A DNA stretch of 64,000 nt from Saccharopolyspora gloriosae (GCF_022828475.1 NZ_CP059557.1:4511470-4575469), one strand, 5' to 3'. Positions 8,331 through 17,282 are shown, numbered from the stretch's first letter. Numbers and translations are program-made. Notes: generated from the sequence alone by a model not told the origin.

Positions 8331-9350
8331 GTGGCAGGTAGGCAGATCCCGGTGGTGCTCGTCGCCGGCTTCCTCGGTTCGGGCAAGACCACGTTGCTCA
8401 ACCACCTGCTGGCCACCGCGGGCGGCACCCGCATCGGGGTGGTGGTCAACGACTTCGGCAGCATCAACATCGACGCGATGAACGTCGCCGGTCAAGTGGA
8501 TTCGATGGTGTCGCTGAGCAACGGCTGCCTGTGCTGCGCCGTAGACGCGAGCGGCCTGGACGCGATGCTCGCGCGGCTGGCCGAGCCCGGCGCGGGCATC
8601 GACGTGATCGTCGTGGAGTGCAGCGGCCTCACCGACCCGCGGGAACTGATCCGGATGCTCCTCGCGGGCGAGGACCCGAACACCGGCTACGGCGGGCTGG
8701 TCGAGGTGGTGGACGCCGTCGAGTTCGACGGGACACGGCAACGCCACCCGGAGTTCGCGGCGCACCTGCGCTACGCCGACGCGGTGGTGCTGAACAAGAT
8801 CGACCGCGTCTCGGCGACCGAACTCGCCGCGCTGCGCGACACGGTGGCCGCCGAAGCGCCCGGAGCGCCGGTGCTGGAAGCGGTGCGCGGGCAGGTGAAT
8901 CCGGCGTTCCTGTTCGACGGTCCGGAACGGCCCGCCGACACCGGGCCTCGGCAACTGTCCTTTTCGGACCTGATGGCCGAGCACGATTGCTCCGAGCACG
9001 CGCATTCCGCTTACCAGAGCGTGGAATTCACCTCGGACCGGCCGATGGACCCGCGAGCACTGATGGGCTTCCTCGACGACCGGCCCAGCGGGCTCTACCG
9101 AATGAAGGGCACCGTCCACTTCGGAATTCCCGGGCATCGGCAGAAGTTCCGGCTCAACACCGTGGGCAATTACGTCCGCTTCCACCGCGCGCCGTGGCCC
9201 GGCGACGAACCCCGCCGCACGTCCCTGGTGCTGATCGGCACCGAGCTGGACACTTCGGAGCTCCACGATCGCCTGGCGGCCTGCGCCGCCGACGCACCGG
9301 AGGACGCCGACGAGTACGCGATGCTCCCGGTGCTGCGCTTCACCGCCTGA
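8331..9350 (+). CDS. CobW/COG0523-family GTP-binding metallochaperone
   Basis: A 339-aa G3E GTPase. The Walker A motif GFLGSGKTT is near residue 15, a VVNDFG motif follows, and the metal-binding CxCC motif GCLCC is near residue 65. NKID-type guanine recognition (LNKIDR) and a CobW C-terminal domain follow. Family members hydrolyse GTP to deliver zinc or cobalt to client enzymes. GTG start at 8331. It is divergent from the molybdoenzyme operon and convergent with the MBL hydrolase 7 bp downstream. The neighbouring MBL protein would be a plausible zinc client, but that is only inference. Confidence 0.88.
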   Translation: MAGRQIPVVLVAGFLGSGKTTLLNHLLATAGGTRIGVVVNDFGSINIDAMNVAGQVDSMVSLSNGCLCCAVDASGLDAMLARLAEPGAGIDVIVVECSGLTDPRELIRMLLAGEDPNTGYGGLVEVVDAVEFDGTRQRHPEFAAHLRYADAVVLNKIDRVSATELAALRDTVAAEAPGAPVLEAVRGQVNPAFLFDGPERPADTGPRQLSFSDLMAEHDCSEHAHSAYQSVEFTSDRPMDPRALMGFLDDRPSGLYRMKGTVHFGIPGHRQKFRLNTVGNYVRFHRAPWPGDEPRRTSLVLIGTELDTSELHDRLAACAADAPEDADEYAMLPVLRFTA

Positions 9351-9357
9351 ACCGGTT

Positions 9358-10119
9358 TCACCGCAAGTGTCGTGCCGCGTTCTCCCGAGCCTCGCCCAAC
9401 GCCTTGCCGAGCGGCCCGGTGCGCATCGGCCCGTGCCCCGGCAGCAGCACGTCCGCCCGCAGGCCCTCCAGCGAGTCCAGCGACTGCAACGCGCGAGCGC
9501 CGTCGTGGTGGAACATCGGCAGCAGCATCTGCGGCCCCTTCACCCGGGACGTGCCGTGTTCGGTTACCACGGTGTCCCCGCTGATCAGCACCCCGCGACC
9601 GGGGAGGTGGTAGCTGCTGTGGCCGGAGGTGTGGCCGTGCGTCGGCACCGGCACCGGCCTGCCCGGCAGGTCCAGCGCGCCTTCACGCGGGAACGGCTCG
9701 GCGGACGGGATCGCGCACGGCTTCAACGCCCCGGCGCGCACCACGTGCGCGGCCCACGGCAGCACACCGGGCCGCCACGCGTTGGCGAGGATCTGCTTCG
9801 GCGTGGCCTGCTGGAGGTACTCGCGCTTCGCGTGCGCCACCTCGACCCGGTCCAGGTAAACGGGAATGCCGTACTTCGCGGTCAGCTGCGGCAGCGAACC
9901 GATGTGGTCCACGTGCGCGTGCGTGACCAGCACGGCCTCCACGTCCCGCATCCGGTACCCGACTTCGCGCACCGACGCCTCCACGGCGTCCGCGTCGTCC
10001 GGATAGCCGCCGTCGATCAACGTCACCGAGTCGTCTTCGACGAGGATGACCCAGTTGGTGCTGCTCCCGTGGACCAGGTACGTGCCTTCAGCGGCCTGGA
10101 CGACGCGGCTCTCGCTCAT
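9358..10119 (-). CDS. MBL-fold metallo-hydrolase
   Basis: A 253-aa metallo-beta-lactamase-fold hydrolase with the metal motif THAHVDH near residue 75, a following HGHTSGH, a GDT and a terminal LPGHG. These are the expected ligands of a binuclear zinc site. Start ATG at 10119, with a GAGGGAGGGG ribosome-binding site 5 nt upstream. The ORF could be opened 8 codons earlier, but that lacks a better site. Substrate unknown; glyoxalase-II- or quorum-lactonase-like roles are both possible. Confidence 0.82.
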   Translation of the reverse strand: MSESRVVQAAEGTYLVHGSSTNWVILVEDDSVTLIDGGYPDDADAVEASVREVGYRMRDVEAVLVTHAHVDHIGSLPQLTAKYGIPVYLDRVEVAHAKREYLQQATPKQILANAWRPGVLPWAAHVVRAGALKPCAIPSAEPFPREGALDLPGRPVPVPTHGHTSGHSSYHLPGRGVLISGDTVVTEHGTSRVKGPQMLLPMFHHDGARALQSLDSLEGLRADVLLPGHGPMRTGPLGKALGEARENAARHLR

Positions 10120-10204
10120 CGGATCCCCTCCCTCGTCGATCATGCCGCATCAACGAGGGCAGCGAACAGCGAGGTCACCTGGCCGGTGGTGCCCGGCTCA
10201 CGCG

Positions 10205-10420
10205 GAAGATCCCGCAGAATGATCTTCTAGTCGTGATCCTGTCAGCTGAGCAGCGACCGGCCATAGCAAGACGACCACCGGCGTATTCTCAGCGGCTTCC
10301 CCGTGAGGACGGCGATTTCGCTGTGCACGGCCTCGGACATACCGGCGAAGAGGCGGTGAGGAAGCCGCTGAGCGACCCGCTACGCAGGTCGTTTCCGATC
10401 CAGAACTCAAGCGGACACCA
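10205..10420. repeat. Dispersed palindromic repeat, copy 2
   Basis: The 303 bp between the MBL gene and the cycloisomerase remnant hold no gene but carry a second copy of the repeat family. Perfect 13-bp arms CTCAGCGGCTTCC (10288-10300) and GGAAGCCGCTGAG (10360-10372) flank a 59-nt interior that differs from the other copies. The preceding ACGACCACCGGCG block matches copies 3 and 4. Confidence 0.65.
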
Positions 10421-10422
10421 CC

Positions 10423-10785
10423 TCAGTCCTGGCGGTAGCGGGTGAGCTTGTCCGGGTCGATCTGCACACCCAGCCCTGGCCCGGTGCGGACCGGGAGCGT
10501 CCCGTCCCTGGTCTCCAGCGGTTCGGTGAGCAGGTCGTCGCTCATGTCCAGGAAGTTCGACAGCTCCCCCGCGCGCAACGAGGTCGCTTCGAACGCGGAT
10601 CCGAACGCGACGGCGCACATCGTGCCGAGCTGGCCGTCGATCTGGTTGCCCAGCACGACCTCCGCGCCGAGACCCGAGCTCAGCGCCAGCACCCGGTGCG
10701 ACAAGGTGAATCCGGTGCGGGCGGTCTTGATGCTGATCGCCGTCGCCGCGCCCGCCAGCAGTTCACGGGTGACCTCGCCGGGCCG
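10423..10785 (-). pseudogene. Muconate cycloisomerase/enolase-superfamily remnant (C-terminal third)
   Basis: The minus strand encodes about 120 residues ending at the TGA at 10423-10425. They read as the C-terminus of a mandelate racemase/muconate-lactonizing enzyme: ISIKTARTGFT includes the distal catalytic lysine region, followed by VLGNQIDGQLGT. The K-x-K motif and the metal-ligand Asp/Glu residues, which lie further N-terminal in this family, are absent. The frame loses sense at about 10785, where a fragment of an opposing regulator begins. So this is a 5'-truncated relic, not a short functional gene. Confidence 0.75.
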
Positions 10786-11219
10786 GGGGCGACATCGACG
10801 ACCTTCGAGAACTCGCTGCGGCTGCTGGAACCGCTACCGCTGCCCTACGAACGGCGCGGGTGAGCTTCGCCTACGGGCAGACGCTGCGGCGCGCGGGCAA
10901 ACGCCGGGAGGCCGACCTGCTGCTGCAGCAGGCGCGCGACGCCTTCCACGCCCTCGGCGCGCGGTCCTACGTGCGGCGCTGCGACCGGGAGCTCAAAGCG
11001 GGCGGCCTGCACGCGAAGCGCGCCACCGACCTGACCGGCCTGACCGCCCAAGAACGCGCGGTCGCCGGACTGGTCGCGGCGGGCATGACCAACAAGCAGG
11101 CTGCGACGGAGCTGTACGTGTCGGTCAAGACCGTCCAGTTCCACCTCACCCGCATCTACGCCAAGCTCGCCATCGCCTCCCGCAGCGAACTGGCCGCCCG
11201 CTTCCGCACCGAGGACTGA
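10786..11219 (+). pseudogene. LuxR-family (LAL-type) regulator remnant, frameshifted
   Basis: The C-terminus of a large ATP-binding LuxR regulator. A helical-repeat piece (SLRLLEPLPLPYER) is followed, after a frame change at about 10853, by SFAYGQTLRRAGKRREADLL. A complete LuxR helix-turn-helix follows (LTAQERAVAGLVAAGMTNKQ, then VSVKTVQFHLTRIYAKL). Adding one G in the run near 10853 would rejoin the two frames. The ATPase part is missing. An isolated LuxR domain could start at the GTG at 10860, but the truncation plus frameshift argue for a dead gene. Confidence 0.72.
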
Positions 11220-11344
11220 CCGACCAGGTGAACGGCCCCTTCGCGGTCAAGTCAACGGGGCCATCGGCTCGATGACACCGGTGAGGTGAACGGCCCACTC
11301 ACCCGGTGGGGCCGGACGAAGTGGCATTCACCTCGCCGGGAAGG

Positions 11345-11986
11345 TCAGTTCGTCACCAGGTTCTCGCCGAGGGCTCCGTGGCCGGAGACGACCCGGACGG
11401 TGCCCTCGTGGAGGCGGTAGGACAGGCCCGCCACGGCGCACTCACCGGAGGCGATCTTGTCGGCCAGGACTCCGGAGCGCTCCACGAGGAAGTCGGTGGT
11501 CTTGCGGATGTGCTCGTCGACCATCTCGTCGATCGAGTTCCGACCGGCGGCGCGGGCGCTGAGCACGCTCGGGTACACCCGTTCCACCACGTCGCGGATG
11601 TAGCCGGTGGGCGAATCGCCGTCGTCGTAGGCGTTCGAGGCGGCGGTGACGGCACCGCAGGAGTCGTGCCCGAGCACCACGACGAGCGGGGCACCGAGCA
11701 CGCCGGCGCCGTATTCGATGCTGCCGAGCACCTCGGAACCGGCCACGTGCCCGGCGGTGCGCACCACGAACAGGTCGCCCAGCCCGCGGTCGAAGATGAT
11801 CTCGGCGGCGAGCCGGGAATCGGAGCAACCGAACAGCACCGCGAACGGCTTCTGCCCGGGCGCCAGTGCGGCTCGGTGGTCGGCGTCCTGGTTCGGGTGC
11901 AGGCGGGCGCCGTCCACGAAGCGTCCGTTGCCGGCGAGCAGGAGCTGGAGGGCTTCGGCGGGAGAGGCCGGATCGGAGAATGGCAT
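11345..11986 (-). CDS. Beta-class carbonic anhydrase
   Basis: A 213-aa protein (from ATG 11986; an in-frame GTG at 12010 would add 8 residues). It carries the beta-carbonic-anhydrase zinc motif CSDSR with its Asp-Arg dyad, and the distal GHDSCGAV supplying His and Cys. It interconverts CO2 and bicarbonate in the cytoplasm and feeds carboxylases. It is convergent with the regulator remnant, with GTGAACGGCCC repeats in between (11228, 11286). Confidence 0.92.
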   Translation of the reverse strand: MPFSDPASPAEALQLLLAGNGRFVDGARLHPNQDADHRAALAPGQKPFAVLFGCSDSRLAAEIIFDRGLGDLFVVRTAGHVAGSEVLGSIEYGAGVLGAPLVVVLGHDSCGAVTAASNAYDDGDSPTGYIRDVVERVYPSVLSARAAGRNSIDEMVDEHIRKTTDFLVERSGVLADKIASGECAVAGLSYRLHEGTVRVVSGHGALGENLVTN

Positions 11987-12440
11987 ATTCGAAAAGCTAC
12001 CCCAGGTCACGCCGATTCAACGGTGCGCGAGATCACGCCGGGGCGCGGTAAGTGGATGAAGTCCGACGCACGCGGCGCGCATTGACACCGGGGGTCCGCG
12101 ATGCTGCGGAGAGCGACGACGAGCGCGGCGTCTCGCGGGCCGTTCGCACGAGCGACGACAACTCCGTACATCTCACCGAGCACGGCTGAGCGCACCGGCG
12201 CAATGAATCGAACGGGCGGAAACCACGGCCTCGTCGATCACCTTCCCTCACCGAACGGAGTCAACGCTGACCGCTTGACCGGTCACCAGGACACATGACA
12301 CCGTCTGCATGAGACTCAGGTCACTTAATTCCCCGTGTCCGGGGAGCGGGATCGACCGCGCTCCTCGCCCGATGCCGACGACGCCATCGTTTCTCCGGCG
12401 GACCGAGCCGTCCGCCCATGCCTCGCGGGAGGACAGAATC
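11987..12440. other. Intergenic region before the alcohol dehydrogenase
   Basis: About 450 bp between the divergent carbonic anhydrase and alcohol dehydrogenase genes. Frames here are short and lack coding character. A perfect TGACCGGTCA palindrome near 12276-12285 and a relatively AT-rich stretch (GGTCACTTAATTCCC, about 12321) mark the probable promoter zone for the dehydrogenase. Nothing else is recognised. Confidence 0.4.
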
Positions 12441-13568
12441 GTGCAGACCAAGGCCGCGCTTCTCCACGAACCTGGTCAGGATTGGTCCATCGACGAGATC
12501 GAAGTGGGAGATCCCGTCGCGGGCGAGGTGCAGCTCAAGCTCGCGGCGACAGGCCTGTGCCACTCGGACGAACATCTGCGCACCAACGCGATGCCGGTGC
12601 CGGTGTACCCGGTCCTCGGCGGGCACGAGGGCGCGGGGGTGGTGACGAAGGTCGGCGCCGGAGTCACCGGCGTGCAGGAAGGCGATCACGCGGTCCTCGG
12701 CTTCATCCCCGCCTGCGGTGTCTGCCGTCCGTGCTCGGCCGGGATGCAGAACCTCTGCGACCAGGGCGCCGGGCTGCTCACCGGTCAGGCCATCTCCGAC
12801 GGCACCCATCGGGTGACGTACCAGGGGAAACCGGTGGCCCCGATGTGCCTGCTGGGCACGTTCTCGCCGTACGTGACGGTGAACCAGTCCAGCGTCATCA
12901 AGATCGAGCAGGACATTCCGCTGGAGACCGCGGCGCTGCTCGGCTGCGGCGTGGCGACGGGCTGGGGTTCGGCGACCGAGGTCGGTGCGACCCGCCCCGG
13001 TGACACCGTGGTCATCGTCGGCGCGGGCGGCATCGGCATCAACGCCGTGCAGGGCGCGGCGGCCGCGGGCGCGCGTTTCGTCGTCGCGGTCGACCCGGTG
13101 GAGTTCAAGCGGGAGAAGGCCGTCGAGTTCGGCGCCACCCACACCTTCGGTTCGATGGAAGAGGCCCTCGAGCCGCTGCGGGACATCACCTGGGGCCGTC
13201 TCTCGCACACGACCATCCTCACGGTCGGCGAACTCGAAGGCGATCAGCTGGCCGAGGCGCTCGCGATGACCGGCAAGGGCGGGCAGGTGGTGGTGACCGC
13301 GCTCGCCGACACGGCCGCCACCGACGCGAAGATCGGCATGTTCGAGCTGACCCTGCTGCAGAAGCGCATCCAGGGCGCCATCTTCGGCGGTGCGAGCCCG
13401 CGCACCCAGGTACCGCGGTTGCTCGACCTGTACCGGCAGGGGCGGCTCAAGCTGGACGAGCTGGTGACCCGCACCTACTCGCTGGACGAGATCAACAAGG
13501 GATACCAGGACATGCGGGAGGGCAAGAACCTGCGCGGCATCGTCCGCTACACCGAAGCCGACTGGTGA
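12441..13568 (+). CDS. Zinc-dependent, NDMA-type alcohol dehydrogenase
   Basis: A 375-aa medium-chain alcohol dehydrogenase. Catalytic zinc ligands are visible in GLCHSDEH and GGHEGAG. A structural-zinc lobe has four cysteines (CGVCRPCSAGMQNLC), and the NAD motif is GAGGIGINAVQG. The C-terminal YSLDEINKGYQDMREGKNLR is typical of class III-like enzymes. The overall look is the actinobacterial nitrosodimethylaniline-dependent family, which binds nicotinamide tightly and often uses mycofactocin-type recycling; that placement is from memory. GTG start at 12441 with GGGAGGACAG upstream. The N-terminal extension of the longer frame has no coding character. Confidence 0.88.
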   Translation: MQTKAALLHEPGQDWSIDEIEVGDPVAGEVQLKLAATGLCHSDEHLRTNAMPVPVYPVLGGHEGAGVVTKVGAGVTGVQEGDHAVLGFIPACGVCRPCSAGMQNLCDQGAGLLTGQAISDGTHRVTYQGKPVAPMCLLGTFSPYVTVNQSSVIKIEQDIPLETAALLGCGVATGWGSATEVGATRPGDTVVIVGAGGIGINAVQGAAAAGARFVVAVDPVEFKREKAVEFGATHTFGSMEEALEPLRDITWGRLSHTTILTVGELEGDQLAEALAMTGKGGQVVVTALADTAATDAKIGMFELTLLQKRIQGAIFGGASPRTQVPRLLDLYRQGRLKLDELVTRTYSLDEINKGYQDMREGKNLRGIVRYTEADW

Positions 13569-13573
13569 TCCGA

Positions 13574-13616
13574 GTCCGGACGCGGGAGGCGCACCACCGC
13601 TCTCCCCCGTCCGGAC
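13574..13616 (+). terminator. Terminator-like hairpin after the alcohol dehydrogenase
   Basis: Arms GTCCGGACG (13574-13582) and CGTCCGGAC (13608-13616) pair perfectly. Inner CGGGAG/CTCCC bases add to the stem. It starts 5 nt after the dehydrogenase stop. There is no U-tract, as usual in actinomycetes. Confidence 0.5.
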
Positions 13617-13682
13617 GCGCGGCGAACGGCGAGCGGCGCAGCGCCGGGGCACCCGTGCTCTCGCGGCGGAGCGTGCTCAGGC

Positions 13683-14234
13683 ATGATCCCGATCATGTCG
13701 ATCATCCTCCGGTTCGGGGCAGGCCCCGCCGGTGCGCCGCTCGCGGCCGCGCAGGCGCAACCGACCGATCAGATGCGCGTCGTGTTCGTGCTCGTGCTCG
13801 TGCTGCTGGCGATCGCCCTGGTGCTGGTGGTGCTGAGCAAGTGGCTGCGGTTCCGGCAGGGTTTCAGCGCCCAGCGGCAGCGCGAGCTGCTGTGGGCGAT
13901 CCCGGTTCCGTGGGACATCCGGCAGGCGGTACGCGAGCTGATGCGCACCGGTGATCAGGCCCGCGCGGTGTCGATTCTGCGCGAGGCGATTCCGGCGATC
14001 TCGCTGCTGCAGGCGAAGTTGCTCACCGAACGGCTCGTCGAGGACGACGAGCACCCCACCGGCTACGCCGAGGTCGTCCGGGCGATCCGGGAACGCGACC
14101 CGGAATTGACCGCGCAGCTGCGCCCGCTGGTCGAGCACAAGGCGGAGATCGAGGTCGTCCGGCTGCTGCGCGAACGGCTCGGACTCGACCTGCGCATCGC
14201 GAACGAGATCGCCAAGTCCATGCAGGCCGGTTGA
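13683..14234 (+). CDS. Membrane-anchored protein with two L7/L12-like helical repeats
   Basis: A 183-aa protein. One hydrophobic helix (about residues 31-51, VVFVLVLVLLAIALVLVVLS) follows a short N-terminus, then a cytoplasmic region. That region has two similar segments, ARAVSILREAIPAISLLQAK and IEVVRLLRERLGLDLRIANE. Both resemble the KVxxVREATGLGLKEAK pattern of the ribosomal L7/L12 C-terminal domain, which occurs in several single-TM actinobacterial proteins of unknown role. The start could be the GTG/ATG cluster at 13683-13695. It lies 114 bp downstream of the dehydrogenase and is convergent with the monooxygenase. Function unknown. Confidence 0.7.
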   Translation: MIPIMSIILRFGAGPAGAPLAAAQAQPTDQMRVVFVLVLVLLAIALVLVVLSKWLRFRQGFSAQRQRELLWAIPVPWDIRQAVRELMRTGDQARAVSILREAIPAISLLQAKLLTERLVEDDEHPTGYAEVVRAIRERDPELTAQLRPLVEHKAEIEVVRLLRERLGLDLRIANEIAKSMQAG

Positions 14235-14253
14235 TCCGCTCGGGATGAGCTGA

Positions 14254-16035
14254 TCAGCGGCGAGCGAGGATCGTGCTCATCGCCGCGCGCAGCGCGTTCA
14301 CCGGGTCGGCGGGCAGCCCCTGCGAGCGCCAGCCGATGTGCTTGTCCGGGCGGACCAGCAGCACGCCGTCCTCGGCGACCTCCCGCAACCGCGCCCAATC
14401 GAAGTACAGGTCGGTGACCGTCCGGCCGGGACCGATCACCACGGTCTCCAGCGGTACGCCGAACTCGTGGGCGATCTTGTCGCCCGCGTCCTTCCACACC
14501 TGCCCGGTGATCCCGGTCAGCAGCGTGAACCGGGTGGCCGGTGCGAGGTCGTGCGTGGAGATCTTGCGCAGGCTGTCCCCGACCCACGCGTGCGGCAGTC
14601 GCGAACCGGGCACTGTGGACGGTTGGTAGTACAACTCCGGGTCGCGTTCCGGTTCCGGCCGGAGGGAACCGTCGGAGGCGATCGCGGCGGACTCGTAGAA
14701 CTGGCCCATTTCCACGCCGTGCGCGTTGAACTCGTAATCCTTGAGCTCCATCGCGCGACGCAGCGCATCCCGCTTGGCCGCCCCTTCCGGGGTGCCCGCC
14801 TTGCGCTGCTCCATGTTCGCGACCATCTCGGCGTCGGAGCCGGGCTCGGCGATGTCCAGCGCCTCGAAGAACCGTCCGAACTCGCGCCCGGATTGGTTGG
14901 CGCGCAACACGATCTGCTCCGCCACCGGCGCCCGCTCCGCCGTGTAGGTCGCCAGCAGTTCCGCTCCCGCCTGGCCGCGCAGCACGGCGGCGAGCTTCCA
15001 GGCCAGGTTGTAGGAGTCCTGAATGGACGTGTTGGAGCCGAGCCCGTTGCTCGGCGGGTGCTTGTGCACCGAGTCCCCCGCGCAGAACACCCGGCCGGAC
15101 TGCAACCGGGTGGCGTACTGCTCGTTGTTGCCCCACAACGATGTTCCGGTGATCTTCACGTCCAGCTCGGGCAAGCCGAGCAGCCGCCGCACGATCGTCG
15201 TGGCGCCGTCGTCGTCGAGCACCGGCGGCTCCCCGTGCACGTCGTAGCCGCACACGATCATCCACTCGTGCCACGGCCGGACCATGCGCACCGCTGCGGT
15301 GCCGATGCCGCCGACGTTCGCGCCCGGCTGCACCACCCAGTAGAGCACCGAGGGGCGGTGCGCGACGTGCTCGGTGAGGTCGGCGGTGAAGGTGATGTTC
15401 ATCGACCCGGCGGTGTCGAGCTCACCCCGCATCGGCAGCTCGATGTCCGCGGCGACCTGCGACCGCGCCCCGTCGGCGCCGATCAGGTAGCGGGCGCGGA
15501 TGTCGTACTCGTGCCCGGTGAACCGGTCCCGCACGCGGGCGGTGACACCGTCGGCGTCCTGCTCCAGGGAGAGGTATTCGGTGGCGAACCGGGTCTGGGT
15601 GCCGCGCTGGGTGGCGTTCTTGACCAGGATCGGTTCCAGGTAGGTCTGCGGGATGTCGCAGTTCCAGGACGGTGACGCGAGTTCGTAGTCGGCGTGCCGA
15701 GCCGGGTGGGTGCCCCAGGTGCGGATGCGGCCCAGTTCCTCCCCGGCGATGGCGGTGCAGAAGACGGTGTCGCCCATCAGCTCGTGCGGCGTGGCCTCGG
15801 CGAGGACCTGCTGCTCGATGCCGACGTCGCGGAAGATCTCCATGGTGCGCTGGTTGGTGATGTGCGCGCGGGGCGTGTTCGCGGTCCACCGGTACTTGGT
15901 GACCATGACGTTGTCCACGCCGAGCGTGGACAGGAACAGCGCGGCGGAGGCTCCGGCGGGGCCGGAACCGATGATCAGGACATCCGTCTCCACCTGGCGC
16001 GGCCGAGATTCGGGCGGAAGTTCGGAAACCGTCAT
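14254..16035 (-). CDS. FAD-dependent aromatic hydroxylase (phenol 2-monooxygenase / dichlorophenol hydroxylase type)
   Basis: A 593-aa group A flavoprotein monooxygenase. The N-terminal GxGxxG is in IIGSGPAGASAA, the DG motif in IGADGARSQ, and the FAD-ribityl GD motif in CAGDSVHKHPPSNGLG. A thioredoxin-like C-terminal domain follows, as in phenol and 2,4-dichlorophenol hydroxylases. It adds one oxygen to a phenolic ring using NAD(P)H. Start ATG at 16035, because AAGGA lies 6 nt upstream; the ATG at 16041 would leave no spacing. It is divergent from the feruloyl-CoA genes across a 356-bp region, suggesting a joint role in phenolic acid breakdown. Confidence 0.87.
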   Translation of the reverse strand: MTVSELPPESRPRQVETDVLIIGSGPAGASAALFLSTLGVDNVMVTKYRWTANTPRAHITNQRTMEIFRDVGIEQQVLAEATPHELMGDTVFCTAIAGEELGRIRTWGTHPARHADYELASPSWNCDIPQTYLEPILVKNATQRGTQTRFATEYLSLEQDADGVTARVRDRFTGHEYDIRARYLIGADGARSQVAADIELPMRGELDTAGSMNITFTADLTEHVAHRPSVLYWVVQPGANVGGIGTAAVRMVRPWHEWMIVCGYDVHGEPPVLDDDGATTIVRRLLGLPELDVKITGTSLWGNNEQYATRLQSGRVFCAGDSVHKHPPSNGLGSNTSIQDSYNLAWKLAAVLRGQAGAELLATYTAERAPVAEQIVLRANQSGREFGRFFEALDIAEPGSDAEMVANMEQRKAGTPEGAAKRDALRRAMELKDYEFNAHGVEMGQFYESAAIASDGSLRPEPERDPELYYQPSTVPGSRLPHAWVGDSLRKISTHDLAPATRFTLLTGITGQVWKDAGDKIAHEFGVPLETVVIGPGRTVTDLYFDWARLREVAEDGVLLVRPDKHIGWRSQGLPADPVNALRAAMSTILARR

Positions 16036-16357
16036 CTGCATTCCTTCGCGCTTGCGGCCGTGCTCCGGCCACGGCGGCCCGAGTTCAGAGGGGATTACAG
16101 CCGCCGCCCCACTCTTGATCAAGACTTCGGCGCACCGCGAGCACTTTTGCTCCACAGTGGACTCGATTCGGACATCTTCCAGGAAAGCAATTTCCGCACG
16201 AAGTGAGCACCGGCCCGGCCGCTCACCGCTGCCGCCAACTTCCGACTGTGAGCCTCACCACCGGATGATCAAGCACGGTCGCCTCCCCTTTCGGAGCGGC
16301 GAACAACCCCAGCGCTTCGCCGACCTTGACCACCCCGCAATCGCACTGCTAAACATC

Positions 16358-16374
16358 CATCAGGAACCCTGATG
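16358..16374. promoter_or_regulatory. MarR-type operator upstream of ech
   Basis: The perfect palindrome CATCAGGAACCCTGATG ends 17 bp before the ech start. Its core ATCAG-N5-CTGAT recurs upstream of vdh (20761-20775) and of the MarR gene (21463-21477). It is the only structured element I see in the 356-bp divergent region 16036-16391. Repressor binding here would block transcription or initiation of ech-fcs. Confidence 0.7.
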
Positions 16375-16391
16375 AATAAGCGAGGTGGCCG

Positions 16392-17261
16392 ATGAGTGCT
16401 GCGGTGAGCGACGGACAGCGGCAAGGAGCCCCGGAGCCCTGGGGCGACACGGTGCGGGTGGAGTTCAACGACGGCATCGCCTGGGTGACGTTGAACCGGC
16501 CGGACAAGCGCAACGCGATGAACCCGACGCTCAACGACGAGATGGTCCGCACGCTCGACCACCTGGAAGGCGACGATCGCTGCCGGGTGCTGGTGCTGAC
16601 CGGAGCGGGCGAGTCGTTCTCCGCGGGCATGGACCTCAAGGAGTACTTCCGCGAGGTCGACGCGACCGGCAGCGCCGCGGTGCAGACCAGGGTTCGCCGG
16701 GCCAGCGCCGAATGGCAGTGGAAGCGGCTCGCGCACTGGATCAAGCCGACCATCGCGATGGTCAACGGCTGGTGTTTCGGCGGCGCCTTCACTCCGCTCG
16801 TCGCGTGCGACCTGGCCATCGCCGACGAGCGCGCGCAGTTCGGGCTTTCCGAGGTGAACTGGGGAATTCCGCCGGGCGGCGTGGTCAGCCGCGCGCTCGC
16901 CGCGACGGTCAGCCAGCGCGACGCGCTGTACCACATCATGACCGGCGAGGCCTTCGACGGCACCGAGGCCGCCCGCATGCGGCTGGTGAACGAAGCCGTG
17001 CCCGCCGACAGGCTGCGGGAACGCACCCGCGAGCTCGCACTGAAGCTGGCCTCGATGAACCAGGTGGTGCTGCACGCGGCGAAGGTCGGCTACAAGATCG
17101 CCGCGGAGATGCCGTGGGACCAGTCCGAGGACTACCTGTACGCGAAGCTCGACCAGTCGCAGTTCGCCGACCAGGCCGGTGCCCGCGCGAAGGGCCTCAG
17201 CCAGTTCCTCGACGACAAGACCTACCGGCCCGGTCTCGGCACCTTCGATCCCGAAAAGTAG
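16392..17261 (+). CDS. ech: p-Hydroxycinnamoyl-CoA (feruloyl-CoA) hydratase/lyase
   Basis: A 289-aa crotonase-fold enzyme. It converts feruloyl- or p-coumaroyl-CoA to vanillin or 4-hydroxybenzaldehyde plus acetyl-CoA. The crotonase oxyanion region (AGMDLKEYF), EVNWGIPPGGVVSRA with the acid/base glutamate, and the C-terminal SEDYLYAKLDQ tyrosine segment match the hydratase-lyase subgroup as I know it. Start ATG at 16392 behind GAGGTGG. It is followed by the acyl-CoA synthetase, with the aldehyde dehydrogenase and MarR regulator beyond. That completes the CoA-dependent, non-beta-oxidative ferulate route. Confidence 0.9.
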   Translation: MSAAVSDGQRQGAPEPWGDTVRVEFNDGIAWVTLNRPDKRNAMNPTLNDEMVRTLDHLEGDDRCRVLVLTGAGESFSAGMDLKEYFREVDATGSAAVQTRVRRASAEWQWKRLAHWIKPTIAMVNGWCFGGAFTPLVACDLAIADERAQFGLSEVNWGIPPGGVVSRALAATVSQRDALYHIMTGEAFDGTEAARMRLVNEAVPADRLRERTRELALKLASMNQVVLHAAKVGYKIAAEMPWDQSEDYLYAKLDQSQFADQAGARAKGLSQFLDDKTYRPGLGTFDPEK

Positions 17262-17282
17262 CCGCGCGCGGCGGAAATTCAC

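Noticed and set aside
10860-11219. Intact 119-aa LuxR regulator
   Set aside because: The upstream sequence in another frame continues the protein family, so this is the end of a frameshifted, truncated regulator rather than a complete small gene.
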